Below the pieces are notes generated by a model. That model was not told the origin of the DNA. It did no database searches and saw only the letters and a program-made list of their open reading frames with translations. The translations under genes were made by a program, and so were the position numbers. Below, in pieces: positions 1 through 6,626 of a stretch of DNA of 10,996 bases (position 1 is the first letter of the stretch; each line of letters opens with the position of its first letter). Source of the DNA: Lachnospiraceae bacterium UBA3863. GTDB lineage: Bacteria; Bacillota; Clostridia; Lachnospirales; Lachnospiraceae. The stretch is taken from positions 2,461-13,456 of the forward strand of contig DGGX01000249.1 in assembly GCA_002392385.1 (NCBI GenBank), in the 5' to 3' direction.

Positions 1-584
1 TTCATCATCTCGTTCTTTCTGGAGACGGGCTGGATGAACTCGGGGTGGCTCTCGATGTGGGCGATCAGGCGGTCGGCGTATTTCCTCATCTTGAAGAAGT
101 AGGCCTCCTCCTTGGCGGGATGGACCTTGCTGCCGCAGACAGGGCACTTGTCCTCGTCCACGATCTGGGAGGCCGTATAGAAAGCCTCGCACTCCTGGCA
201 GTAGAGGCCCTCATAGTGGCCCTTGTAGATGTCGCCCTTGTCATAGAGCTTCTTGAAGATCTTCTGGACCTGGGCCTCGTGGTCGGCGTCCGTGGTCCGG
301 ATGAAGCGGTCATAGGATGTGTCGACCAGGTCCCAGAGCCGCTTGATCTCCCCTGCGACCTCATCTACGAACTCCTTGGGGGTCTTGCCGGCCGCCAGCG
401 CGCGGGACTCGATCTTCTGTCCGTGCTCGTCGCTGCCTGTCTGGAAATAGACGTCATAGCCGTCTGCTCTCTTATATCTCGCGATCGCGTCCGCCAGGAT
501 GATCTCGTAGGTGTTGCCGATGTGCGGCTTGCCTGAGGTGTAGGCGATGGCGGTGGTGATGTAATATTTTCCTTTGTTCTGCAT
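1..584 (-). CDS. metG: Methionyl-tRNA synthetase, N-terminal part (runs off left edge)
   Basis: Charges tRNA-Met with methionine using ATP, in the cytoplasm. The frame was read by hand from the ATG at 584; 194 codons are present and the 3' part lies outside the window. Visible class I synthetase features are the start KYYITTAIAYTSGKPHIGN, with HIGN (residues 21-24) as the HIGH signature, then TGSDEHGQKIE (49-59). A zinc knuckle follows with Cys129, 132, 147 and 150 (YCQEC and CPVCG), the CP-domain insertion typical of MetG. The KMSKS loop, anticodon-binding domain and any C-terminal tRNA-binding domain are beyond the edge. The AGGAAGAAGG stretch upstream serves as ribosome binding site. It starts 20 bases after the end of map, so the two are probably co-transcribed; this makes sense because both act on methionine at protein N-termini. 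Identity is very secure. Confidence 0.96.
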   Translation of the reverse strand, partial: MQNKGKYYITTAIAYTSGKPHIGNTYEIILADAIARYKRADGYDVYFQTGSDEHGQKIESRALAAGKTPKEFVDEVAGEIKRLWDLVDTSYDRFIRTTDADHEAQVQKIFKKLYDKGDIYKGHYEGLYCQECEAFYTASQIVDEDKCPVCGSKVHPAKEEAYFFKMRKYADRLIAHIESHPEFIQPVSRKNEMM

Positions 585-604
585 GTCGGTTCCCTTCTTC
601 CTGC

Positions 605-1486
605 TTACCAGCAAAGTACCTCGTGTCCCGTTTCCGTCACCAGGATCTGCACCTCCCACTGCGCGGAGGGCTTGCCGTCCTGGGTGTAGATCGTCCAACC
701 GTTGTCGGCATCCTCATAGATGTCGTGGGTCCCCATGTTGACCATGGGCTCGATGGTGAAGACCATGCCCGGCACCATGAGCATCTCCGTTCCCGGCGGC
801 GTCACATAGCTGACAAAAGGATCCTCGTGGAACTCCAGGCCGCAGCCGTGGCCGCCGATCTCGCGGACGATGGTATATCCGTTGTCCTTGGCGTGCTGAT
901 GGACCTTGTCGGCCATATCCCCCAGGAAATGCCAGGGAACGACCTCCTCGATGCCGATCTCCACGCACTCCTTCGTGACCTGCACCAGCTTGCGCTTCTC
1001 CTCGGAGACATCGCCGATGCAGAACATTCGCGAAGAATCGGAGTAATATCCATGCAGGATGGTCGAGCAGTCCACGTTGATGATGTCGCCGCTCTTCAGG
1101 ATGTGCTTCTCATCCGGAATGCCGTGGCAGACCTCCTCGTTGATGGAGGTGCACACGCTCTTGGGGAAACCCTCATAGTGCAGCGGCGCGGGGATGCCGC
1201 CCATCTTCACGGTCGTATCGTAGACGATGCGGTCGATCTCCTCTGTGGACATGCCCTCGCGGATCACCTCCGCCACGGCGTCCAGACAGGCCATGTTGAT
1301 CTTCGCGCTGGCCTTGATCCCCTCGATGGTCTCCGGCGTCTTGATGATGCTCCGGTCGGGCACGATGTGGCCCTTCAGCTCATAGCTCCGGATCTTATCG
1401 TCGAAGCGCATATGGCATGCCTTGTATTTCCTGCCGCTCCCGCACCAGCAGGGGGCGTTTCTGTCGATCTTGGCGTAACCTGTCAT
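605..1486 (-). CDS. map: Type I methionine aminopeptidase with N-terminal SEC-C zinc motif
   Basis: Removes the initiator methionine from nascent proteins. The 293 residues begin with a SEC-C motif, CWCGSGRKYKACH (Cys13, Cys15, Cys24, His25), a small zinc-binding module also found at the SecA C-terminus. The rest is a full pita-bread catalytic domain. Metal ligands can be assigned as Asp139 (INVDC), Asp150 (YSDSSRMF), His213 (GHGCG), Glu246 (FTIEPM) and Glu278 (AQWEVQ); His121 (CHGIP) matches the substrate-binding histidine. The reading frame is open to an ATG at 1522, but the ATG at 1486 is preferred: it has CGGAGAG six bases upstream, and the protein then starts just before the SEC-C motif. 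It heads a probable map-metG unit with its own promoter at 1543-1571. SEC-C-bearing MAPs are known in clostridia; a ribosome or nascent-chain docking role is only inferred. Confidence 0.95.
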   Translation of the reverse strand: MTGYAKIDRNAPCWCGSGRKYKACHMRFDDKIRSYELKGHIVPDRSIIKTPETIEGIKASAKINMACLDAVAEVIREGMSTEEIDRIVYDTTVKMGGIPAPLHYEGFPKSVCTSINEEVCHGIPDEKHILKSGDIINVDCSTILHGYYSDSSRMFCIGDVSEEKRKLVQVTKECVEIGIEEVVPWHFLGDMADKVHQHAKDNGYTIVREIGGHGCGLEFHEDPFVSYVTPPGTEMLMVPGMVFTIEPMVNMGTHDIYEDADNGWTIYTQDGKPSAQWEVQILVTETGHEVLCW

Positions 1487-1542
1487 TGTCTCTCCGTTTC
1501 TCTGTGCGATACTTATGAACAAGCCTTTTTATGCAACATATA

Positions 1543-1571
1543 AGTATGAGAGTTTTCGGGGTAAAAGTCAA
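1543..1571 (-). promoter_or_regulatory. Sigma-70/SigA-type promoter for map-metG
   Basis: On the minus strand TTGACT (1571-1566, five of six matches to TTGACA) is followed after exactly 17 bases by CATACT (1548-1543, four of six matches to TATAAT). The start point would fall near 1536, giving a leader of about 50 bases before the map ATG. The -35 box lies directly against the larC terminator hairpin, so termination and re-initiation share the same few bases. Prediction from sequence only. Confidence 0.55.
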
Positions 1572-1600
1572 GGAGAGCCGGGGTTTACCCCCGTCTCTCC
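1572..1600 (-). terminator. Probable terminator of the hydrolase-larEBC operon
   Basis: Forty bases past the larC stop, the minus strand forms GGAGAG-A-CGGGG, a five-base loop (GTAAA), then CCCCG-G-CTCTCC: eleven pairs broken by one A/G mismatch. The run that follows is TTGACTTTTA, only moderately T-rich, so termination may be leaky into map-metG. On the plus strand the same hairpin is followed by a pyrimidine-rich run, but no plus-strand gene lies upstream to need it. Confidence 0.55.
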
Positions 1601-1639
1601 CCTTTTCTTCTCTCTATGGCCCCTTCTGTCCTGTCCCTG

Positions 1640-3046
1640 TCACCGGGAGGCCCTGCCGAGGGCACCCGCGGCGGCCGCCTCAGACCAGACTGTGCGGAAG
1701 GGCACGCCGGCCGCCAGGGCCGCTTCCCGCACGCTCTCATACTCCGGATAGGCCCGCCGGCTGCCGTCCGGAAGACGGCACAGCTTGACCTGTACAGATC
1801 CCCACATGGTCGGGACCGACATGGCCTCCCGCTCCAGGACGCTTCTCTCCACCGGCACACAGCGCACCCCGATGGTCGTCGTCTCCGTGAACAGGATGGA
1901 CTCCGCGGCCGCCCGCAGGCTCTGCCGGCACAGGACCGACAGCTTCCAGGCCGGCCGGTTCTTCTTCATAAAGATGGGCGTATACCACACGTCCAGGGCG
2001 CCCGCCTCAAAGAGTCTCTCCATGGTATAGCCGAGCACCTCGCCGGTCGTATCGTCGATATTGGTCTCCAGGAGAAGGACACCGTCCGTCTCTTCCCGGA
2101 CCTCCGGCGCCGCCATGTCCTCCAGGAGCATGGCCCTGACGATGCTGGGCCGTTCATAGGTCCGCTTGCCGGCTCCCAGACCGGACGCCGCGATGCTGAA
2201 GGCCTCCGGGAGCTTCCGGTCCGTGATCAAGGCCGCCGCGATCGCCGCGCCTGTAGGGGTCACAAATTCTCCCCGCATGTCCATGATCTTAAGGACCAGG
2301 CCGGCTTCCGCCGCGATATGCGTCACCGCCGGTACCGGCACCGGCAGGATGCCATGGGCACAGCGGACCGTTCCCTGTCCCTCCGCGAGAGAAGGAATGA
2401 CCACCCGGGTGATGTTCTCCCGCCTGCGCAGGTCATCATAGCAGACGGCCGCCGCCACGATATCCGCGATAGAATCCACGGCGCCGACTTCATGGAAATG
2501 AACCTCCTCCGGCGTCGTCCCGTGGGCCGCCGCCTCCGCCCGGGCAAGGATCTCGAAGATCCGCAGGGCCAGCGCGTGGGCCTCCGGCGTCATATCGATC
2601 TGCGCCAGGATCTCCCGGATCTCCGCCATCCCCCGGTGCTCGTGGTGATGGTGATGATCGTGGCCATGATCATGATCGTGATGATGGTCGTGATCATGAT
2701 CGTGGTCATGGTCGTGATGATGGTCGTGATCGTGGTCATGATCGTGATGATGTTCGTGGTCATGGTGATGGTCATGCTCATCATGATGGCCGTGCTCATG
2801 GCCGTAGAGATACTCCATATCATGATCGTGATTCTCATGGGCCGCGTCCACGAGCACGGAGAAATCACAGCAGTCCAGGCCTGCCTTGGAGGCTCTCCCG
2901 ATCTGCACGGAGAATCCCTCCGCCGGCACACTGTCCATAGCCCGCATAAGGACCTCTCTGTCCGCGCCGAGGTCTACAAGCGCGCCGACCGTCATATCTC
3001 CGCTGATACCGGCCGCGCATTCCAGATATAAGATCCTTTCCTTCAT
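1640..3046 (-). CDS. larC: LarC, nickel insertion protein of nickel-pincer nucleotide (NPN) cofactor synthesis, with His-rich insert
   Basis: LarC is a CTP-dependent cyclometallase that inserts nickel into pyridinium-3,5-bisthiocarboxylic acid mononucleotide to give the NPN cofactor of lactate racemase and related LarA enzymes. The 468 residues carry the family blocks in order: ISGDMTVGALVDLG (14-27), EVHFHEVGAVDSIADI (181-196), HGILPVPVPAV (231-241), GEFVTPTGAAI (259-269), ETNIDDTTGEVLGY (327-340), FMKKNRPAWKLSVLC (359-373) and FTETTTIGVR (386-395). Residues 70-137 are an insert with 37 His, alternating mainly with Asp, probably a nickel store or chaperone segment. In Lactobacillus plantarum larC is split into two frames joined by ribosomal frameshifting; here it is one continuous frame. 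The ATG at 3046 has AGAAGGAG five bases upstream. It is the last gene of the operon, 54 bases after larB. Confidence 0.95.
   Translation of the reverse strand: MKERILYLECAAGISGDMTVGALVDLGADREVLMRAMDSVPAEGFSVQIGRASKAGLDCCDFSVLVDAAHENHDHDMEYLYGHEHGHHDEHDHHHDHEHHHDHDHDHDHHHDHDHDHDHDHHHDHDHGHDHHHHHEHRGMAEIREILAQIDMTPEAHALALRIFEILARAEAAAHGTTPEEVHFHEVGAVDSIADIVAAAVCYDDLRRRENITRVVIPSLAEGQGTVRCAHGILPVPVPAVTHIAAEAGLVLKIMDMRGEFVTPTGAAIAAALITDRKLPEAFSIAASGLGAGKRTYERPSIVRAMLLEDMAAPEVREETDGVLLLETNIDDTTGEVLGYTMERLFEAGALDVWYTPIFMKKNRPAWKLSVLCRQSLRAAAESILFTETTTIGVRCVPVERSVLEREAMSVPTMWGSVQVKLCRLPDGSRRAYPEYESVREAALAAGVPFRTVWSEAAAAGALGRASR
2636..2839 (-). repeat. Imperfect CAT/GAT-rich short repeat coding the His/Asp tract of LarC
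   Basis: On the plus strand this stretch is a long run of GATCATGATCGTG- and GATGGTCGT-like units, which on the coding strand are CAT/CAC (His) alternating with GAC/GAT (Asp). It codes residues 70-137 of LarC, of which 37 are His. The repeat unit is mostly six bases (one His-Asp pair), so gain or loss of units keeps the reading frame and only changes tract length. His and Asp codons are mixed, which argues for selection on the protein sequence rather than a very recent expansion. Confidence 0.9.
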
Positions 3047-3100
3047 TTTCGCTCCTTCTGCTCAGGCCCCGCAGTCTCTGCCCGGGTCTTTCTGTCCGTT

Positions 3101-3874
3101 TTATTCTGTCTTTCTGCTGTTGTCCCCGTACACCGCCAGGCGGTTGATCTGGGTCGCCATATAGCCGGCCCCGTACCCGTTGTCGATATTGACCACGGCG
3201 ATGCCGTTGGCGCAGGAATTGATCATGGTCAGGAGGGCGGATAGTCCGTGGAAGCTGGCGCCATAGCCCACAGAGGTGGGGACGGCGATCACCGGGCAGC
3301 GCACCAGGCCGCCCACCACGCTGGCCAGGGCGCCCTCCATGCCGGCGACCGCGACCACACAGTTCACCTCCTGCAGGAGGCTCACCCTGTCCAGCAGCCT
3401 GTGCAGGCCGCTGACGCCCACATCATAGACCCGCTCCACCCGGGTGCCGAAATATTCCGCTGTCTGGGCGGCCTCTTCCGCCACCGGCACGTCCGCCGTG
3501 CCGCCGCTGCAGACGGCGATCCGCCCGACCCTGCGCTGCGCCTCGTCGGGCGCCTCCACCTTCAGGATCCGGGAGACCGGATCGTACAGGACCTGGGGCA
3601 GCACCTCTCTGACCAGTTCATACTGGTCCCGGGACGCCCGGGTCCCGAAAGCCCGTCCTTCCCGCTCCACCATATTGACATAGATCTTCTGCAGATATGC
3701 GTCCGGCTTGCCGCTGCAGTAGATCACCTCCGGAAAGCCGCTCCGGCTCTCTCTGTGGGTGTCCAGCCGCGCGAATCCGAGGTCCTCGTAAGGTTTGACG
3801 GCCAGCCGCTTCTGCGCTTCCTCCACGGAAACAGACCCGTCTCTGACGCTTTCCAGCAAGTCCCTGATGTCCAT
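3101..3874 (-). CDS. larB: LarB, nicotinic acid adenine dinucleotide carboxylase/hydrolase (NPN cofactor synthesis)
   Basis: LarB carries out the first step of NPN synthesis: carboxylation of the pyridinium ring of nicotinic acid adenine dinucleotide at C5, and release of AMP, giving pyridinium-3,5-biscarboxylic acid mononucleotide. The protein has 257 residues, the usual family length. The N-terminal half is the LarB-specific region. The C-terminal half is a PurE-like fold with SGGTADVPVAEEAAQTAEYFG (123-143) and VAGMEGALASVVGGL followed by VPTSVGYGASFHGL (198-211). Cys221 in INSCANG fits the cysteine that, as I recall, forms a transient covalent adduct with the pyridine ring in the L. plantarum enzyme. 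The ATG at 3874 is preceded by AGAAGGG and GGGAG. It lies 37 bases after larE and 54 before larC. Confidence 0.95.
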   Translation of the reverse strand: MDIRDLLESVRDGSVSVEEAQKRLAVKPYEDLGFARLDTHRESRSGFPEVIYCSGKPDAYLQKIYVNMVEREGRAFGTRASRDQYELVREVLPQVLYDPVSRILKVEAPDEAQRRVGRIAVCSGGTADVPVAEEAAQTAEYFGTRVERVYDVGVSGLHRLLDRVSLLQEVNCVVAVAGMEGALASVVGGLVRCPVIAVPTSVGYGASFHGLSALLTMINSCANGIAVVNIDNGYGAGYMATQINRLAVYGDNSRKTE

Positions 3875-3911
3875 CCCTTCTCCCTTCTCTTCCGGGCCGG
3901 TCTCTCCTGTA

Positions 3912-4775
3912 TCAGTCCCGGCTGTTCCGCAGGGTGCGTCCCTGCAGGCCGGCCTCTCTCTCCCTGTCAGACAGGGTCTCGTTCATACTGCCGGTGCGGT
4001 AGCCCGTCAGGTCCAGCGACACATAGGCGAACCCCGCCTCCCGCAGGCCAGCCGCCACGCGTTCCCGCACCCGCATAAAGTCTTCAAAACGTTCCGGCGG
4101 GATCTCAATTCGGGCAAGATCCCCGTGACTCCGCACCCTGGACTTGAGGTAGCCCAGATCCTGGAGCAGGCCTTCCGCCTCTTCCACCCGCTTCAGTCTC
4201 TCCGGGGTGATCCTCTCCCCATAGGGGAAACGGGTCGCCAGGCAGGCATAGGAAGGCTTGCTGCGGGTGGACAGTCCCAGCTCCGCGGAGAGCAGGCGGA
4301 TCTCCCCTTTGGTCAGACCGGCTTCCTTGAGCGGGCTGCGGATCTCCAGTTCCCGCAGGGCCGCCAGTCCCGGCCGGAAATCCGCGGTGTCATCGGCATT
4401 GGTCCCCTCGACGCAGACAGCGTATCCCTCCTGCCGGCCTGTTTCCAGCAGGCCTGTGAAAAGGGCTCTCTTGCACAGATAGCAGCGATTGACGGGATTG
4501 TCCGCAAAGCCCTCTGTCTGAAAAGGATCGAAGCGGATCTCTTTCTGCCGGATGCCCGTCTCCGCGCAGTACGCGGCTGCCTCCGCCCGTTCTCTCTCCG
4601 GGAAGGAGGGACTGACGGCGGTCACCGCCAGCACACGGTCTCCCAGAGCGTCCGCGGCCGCCCGCAGGAGCAGGGTGGAGTCCACCCCGCCGGAGAAGGC
4701 AACGGCTGCGCTGCCATATTCCTTAAGGATCTCTGTGAGACGCCCGTATTTGATTCTCGCGGTCTTTTCATCCAT
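3912..4775 (-). CDS. larE: LarE, ATP-dependent sulfur transferase (NPN cofactor synthesis)
   Basis: LarE turns the two carboxylates of the LarB product into thiocarboxylates after ATP-dependent adenylylation. The 287-residue protein has an N-terminal PP-loop ATPase domain with the pyrophosphate-binding motif FSGGVDSTLL (27-36), then EGTNADD (123-129) and the block KPSYACLATRFPYGERIT (173-190). Cys178 in this block matches the L. plantarum cysteine whose sulfur is sacrificed, leaving dehydroalanine. Four more cysteines are present (70, 98, 101, 121), with 98 and 101 forming NRCYLCK. Some LarE proteins instead use a [4Fe-4S] cluster held by three cysteines; which type this one is cannot be decided by eye. 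The ATG at 4775 has AGGGTG upstream. It follows the hydrolase gene by 28 bases. Confidence 0.94.
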   Translation of the reverse strand: MDEKTARIKYGRLTEILKEYGSAAVAFSGGVDSTLLLRAAADALGDRVLAVTAVSPSFPERERAEAAAYCAETGIRQKEIRFDPFQTEGFADNPVNRCYLCKRALFTGLLETGRQEGYAVCVEGTNADDTADFRPGLAALRELEIRSPLKEAGLTKGEIRLLSAELGLSTRSKPSYACLATRFPYGERITPERLKRVEEAEGLLQDLGYLKSRVRSHGDLARIEIPPERFEDFMRVRERVAAGLREAGFAYVSLDLTGYRTGSMNETLSDREREAGLQGRTLRNSRD

Positions 4776-4803
4776 AATTCACCCTGTCCTCAGGATCCGC
4801 CGG

Positions 4804-5796
4804 TCAGTCGATGCCCAGCTGTCCCCGCAGCCACTTGTCCGCCAGATCCGGCCACACGGCCACCTCGGCACTGGCGATCTTCTCAGACTTGACCTTGCCG
4901 CCCATGGCGCGCCCTGCCGCCTCTGTAAAGGCCTGCCGCATCGCCTCCGGCACCTCGACCCTGCCGCTGTCGACTGCCTCCATGAGGCGCAGGGTCTGCT
5001 CCAGAGTATAGGGCTCCCCATAATTCTGGGCTGCCCACTCCTCCGTGGCCACAGACATGCCGTGGTTCCCGTGGGGGAAGATACGCATCTCGCAGGGGAC
5101 CCCTGCTTCCTTCAACGCCGCGGCAAAAAGCTTCGTATTCTGTACCGGCACGCTCTGGTCATCCTCCGTCGCCCAGAGAAAACAGGGCGGCACATCCGGA
5201 TGGACCTCCAGCTCCAGAGAAGCCTTCCGCAGTTCCTCCTCCGTGGGGCTGTCCCCGAAGAGAGACCGGAAGCTCCCCCTGTGGGCATACTGACCGGTGG
5301 TGATGACCGGGTAGCCCAGGATCGCGGCGTCCGGCACGGCGGATACCGCGGCATAGAGGGGACTGTCGTCCTCCGTCTCCTCCGCGTGTACGCAGACATC
5401 CGCGGCCAGGTGGCCGCCCGCGGAGAAGCCGCAGATCACGATGCGGTCGGGCTCTGTCCCCAGCCGCGCGCTGTCCGCGCGAATGATCCGGATGGCCCTG
5501 CACAGGTCTCTGCGGGGCTGGTCCCGCAGGGGCTCCGTCTGCAGCAGGTTGGTGGTATAGGTCAGCACGCCCGCCTGCCATCCCTTCTCAAAGAAGGTGT
5601 GGGCCACGATCTCCGCCTCGGAGGGCGAGGCCAGACAGTAGGCGCCGCCCGGAACGATCAGGATGAAGGGCCTGCGCGGGGTCCCCTTCTCCAGACTGTC
5701 CTCGTGCAGATAGTAGGTGACGCTCGGAATAAAACCGAAAGCCAGCGGATACGCGTACTCCTCTGGCTTCCATATGCGGATCTGGTATTTTTTCAT
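4804..5796 (-). CDS. Alpha/beta hydrolase, acetylesterase-like (BD-FAE/Aes type)
   Basis: A cytoplasmic serine hydrolase of 330 residues without signal peptide. Visible features are the strand and oxyanion loop ILIVPGGAYCLASPSE (45-60), the nucleophile elbow CGFSAGGHLAA (122-132) with Ser125, an acid position at Asp212/Asp213 in ATEDDQSVPVQN, and the catalytic His245 in PHGNHGMS. This pattern fits esterases of the acetyl-xylan or feruloyl esterase-like group; the substrate is unknown. The frame is open to 5994, but the ATG at 5796 is chosen: the upstream residues look like translated leader, and the promoter -10 box at 5840-5845 lies inside that extension. GGAAGGG sits about 12 bases before this ATG, a little far. 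It leads the operon with larE, larB and larC. A role in NPN chemistry or in processing a LarA substrate is conceivable but unproven. Confidence 0.88.
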   Translation of the reverse strand: MKKYQIRIWKPEEYAYPLAFGFIPSVTYYLHEDSLEKGTPRRPFILIVPGGAYCLASPSEAEIVAHTFFEKGWQAGVLTYTTNLLQTEPLRDQPRRDLCRAIRIIRADSARLGTEPDRIVICGFSAGGHLAADVCVHAEETEDDSPLYAAVSAVPDAAILGYPVITTGQYAHRGSFRSLFGDSPTEEELRKASLELEVHPDVPPCFLWATEDDQSVPVQNTKLFAAALKEAGVPCEMRIFPHGNHGMSVATEEWAAQNYGEPYTLEQTLRLMEAVDSGRVEVPEAMRQAFTEAAGRAMGGKVKSEKIASAEVAVWPDLADKWLRGQLGID

Positions 5797-5839
5797 CGTT
5801 ATAAACTGCCCTTCCGGTATGAAACGTGATACACGCCAT

Positions 5840-5848
5840 ACTATACCA
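5840..5848 (-). promoter_or_regulatory. Extended -10 promoter of the hydrolase-larEBC operon
   Basis: The minus strand reads TGGTATAGT: a TGn extension followed by TATAGT, five of six matches to TATAAT. No good -35 box is found 17 bases upstream, as often seen with extended -10 promoters. The start point would be near 5833, giving a leader of about 37 bases. The bases before it, TTGTGGTA, recur in the hisB promoter. Confidence 0.5.
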
Positions 5849-5903
5849 CAATCCATGGCCGGATTCATCTGCTTTTTATTCTGCTTCCTTCTGAGAACAG
5901 CAG

Positions 5904-5938
5904 AAGGCTGCTGCGCCTTCACGGCTGCAGCAGCCCTT
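5904..5938 (-). terminator. Stem-loop just after the coiled-coil gene, possible weak terminator
   Basis: A perfect nine-base inverted repeat, GGCTGCTGC (5906-5914) and GCAGCAGCC (5927-5935), begins within a few bases of the stop of the gene ending at 5942. The twelve-base loop can itself form a short GCC/GGC stem. The sequence after it on the minus strand is not T-rich, so it may slow or protect the 3' end rather than terminate well. Confidence 0.4.
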
Positions 5939-5941
5939 GTT

Positions 5942-6430
5942 TCATCTGCCTCTTCTGGTCCGCGGCTGCGGGTTGAGGAGTGCGTCCAACCCATGCCAGT
6001 TCAGCTTCAGTTTGCTTTCCAGAGTGATCCGTTCCTTTTCAAGCTGTTCTACTCTCGAACAGATTTCCATCAGTTCACTGTCATCTGTATACGCTGTCCC
6101 TCCTGTGAGGACCGCCGGCAGTTTCTGTCTGCGCATCGTGTCAGAATAGCGGATCGTCAGGATCGCGCCGTTCTGCTCCTCCACCACACCTTCTCCATAC
6201 TGCCGGTGTACCAGTATCTGTCCTTCCATCGGCGGAAAAACAAGTCTCTCCAGTTCCCTTGAAATCTCCTCCAGCTTCCTGTTCAGCTCCTCTCTTGTCT
6301 GTGTCAGCTGTCCGATTTTGCCGGCCCTTTCGTTCTCCCTCTTCTGTTTCAGCGTCACTCTCTTGGGTCTGGCCGGCTGGCTGCCTGCAGACGCAGCTCT
6401 TCTGGTCCCTGCCATTGTCTTCTCAGTCAT
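5942..6430 (-). CDS. Small coiled-coil protein with a Tudor-like central domain, function unknown
   Basis: I do not recognise a named family. The 162 residues start with a basic, Ala/Ser-rich segment (1-30). A charged helical stretch with heptad-like spacing follows (about 36-64, QTREELNRKLEEISRELERL), then a compact beta-rich centre (67-108, with GQILVHRQYGEGVVEEQ and ILTIRYSD). A second coiled coil (about 117-143) and a basic tail (RTRRGR) end the protein. The centre resembles the small SH3/Tudor-like domains found at the C-termini of UvrD/PcrA-type helicases, which bind RNA polymerase or nucleic acid; that likeness is by eye only. The ATG at 6430 has AAAGG six bases upstream; a second ATG at 6415 is possible. 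It appears to be a single-gene unit with its own promoter. Confidence 0.8.
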   Translation of the reverse strand: MTEKTMAGTRRAASAGSQPARPKRVTLKQKRENERAGKIGQLTQTREELNRKLEEISRELERLVFPPMEGQILVHRQYGEGVVEEQNGAILTIRYSDTMRRQKLPAVLTGGTAYTDDSELMEICSRVEQLEKERITLESKLKLNWHGLDALLNPQPRTRRGR

Positions 6431-6505
6431 ATTCTGCCTTTCTTCTGTTCTGCAGAGATCTCCTTCCTTTCTTTCAGAATAATATGATGCTTTTATTCCA
6501 TTGTT

Positions 6506-6514
6506 ATTCTAACA
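6506..6514 (-). promoter_or_regulatory. Extended -10 promoter for the coiled-coil gene
   Basis: Within an AT-rich stretch the minus strand reads TGTTAGAAT: TGn plus TAGAAT, five of six matches to TATAAT. No clear -35 is present. The start point would be near 6499, giving a leader of about 70 bases that holds a purine-rich AGGAAGGAGA run (ending at 6459) well upstream of the actual start. Confidence 0.45.
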
Positions 6515-6579
6515 AATTTCGCAAGTAAAATAAAGCAAAAAGAGATATTGTCTGAATATTGTTCAAATTTGTGCATAAT

Positions 6580-6615
6580 AGCAGAATAAAAGGACCGGTT
6601 TGCTCCCGGTCCTTT
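6580..6615 (-). terminator. Strong intrinsic terminator ending the hisB-apt-sirtuin-LRR unit
   Basis: The minus strand carries AAAGGACCGG (6615-6606), a seven-base loop, then the perfect complement CCGGTCCTTT (6598-6589), followed by TATTCT. Including the T run at the stem end this is a classic rho-independent terminator, 12 bases past the stop at 6627. The plus-strand read-out is also T-rich, but there is no plus-strand gene to end here. Confidence 0.88.
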
Positions 6616-6626
6616 CTTATTCTCTG

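Noticed and set aside
623..1543. Long plus-strand open frame opposite map
   Set aside because: It mirrors a certain gene, has no ribosome binding site and no family features; long antisense frames are expected with GC-rich codon use.
2636..2839. Repeat considered as a CRISPR array or noncoding tandem repeat
   Set aside because: Units are three to six bases with no spacers, and the stretch lies in frame inside larC.
1616..3031. Long plus-strand open frame opposite larC, with a Met/Val/Ile-rich stretch resembling membrane helices
   Set aside because: The hydrophobic run is only the antisense reading of the His-Asp repeat; larC has all family motifs.
4552..5829. Plus-strand open frame opposite larE and the hydrolase
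   Set aside because: Spans two certain minus-strand genes, with no start signal and no recognisable domain.
6459..6465. AAGGAGA on the minus strand as a ribosome binding site for an upstream small ORF
   Set aside because: No ATG, GTG or TTG lies at a suitable distance, and the next real start is 28 bases further on.
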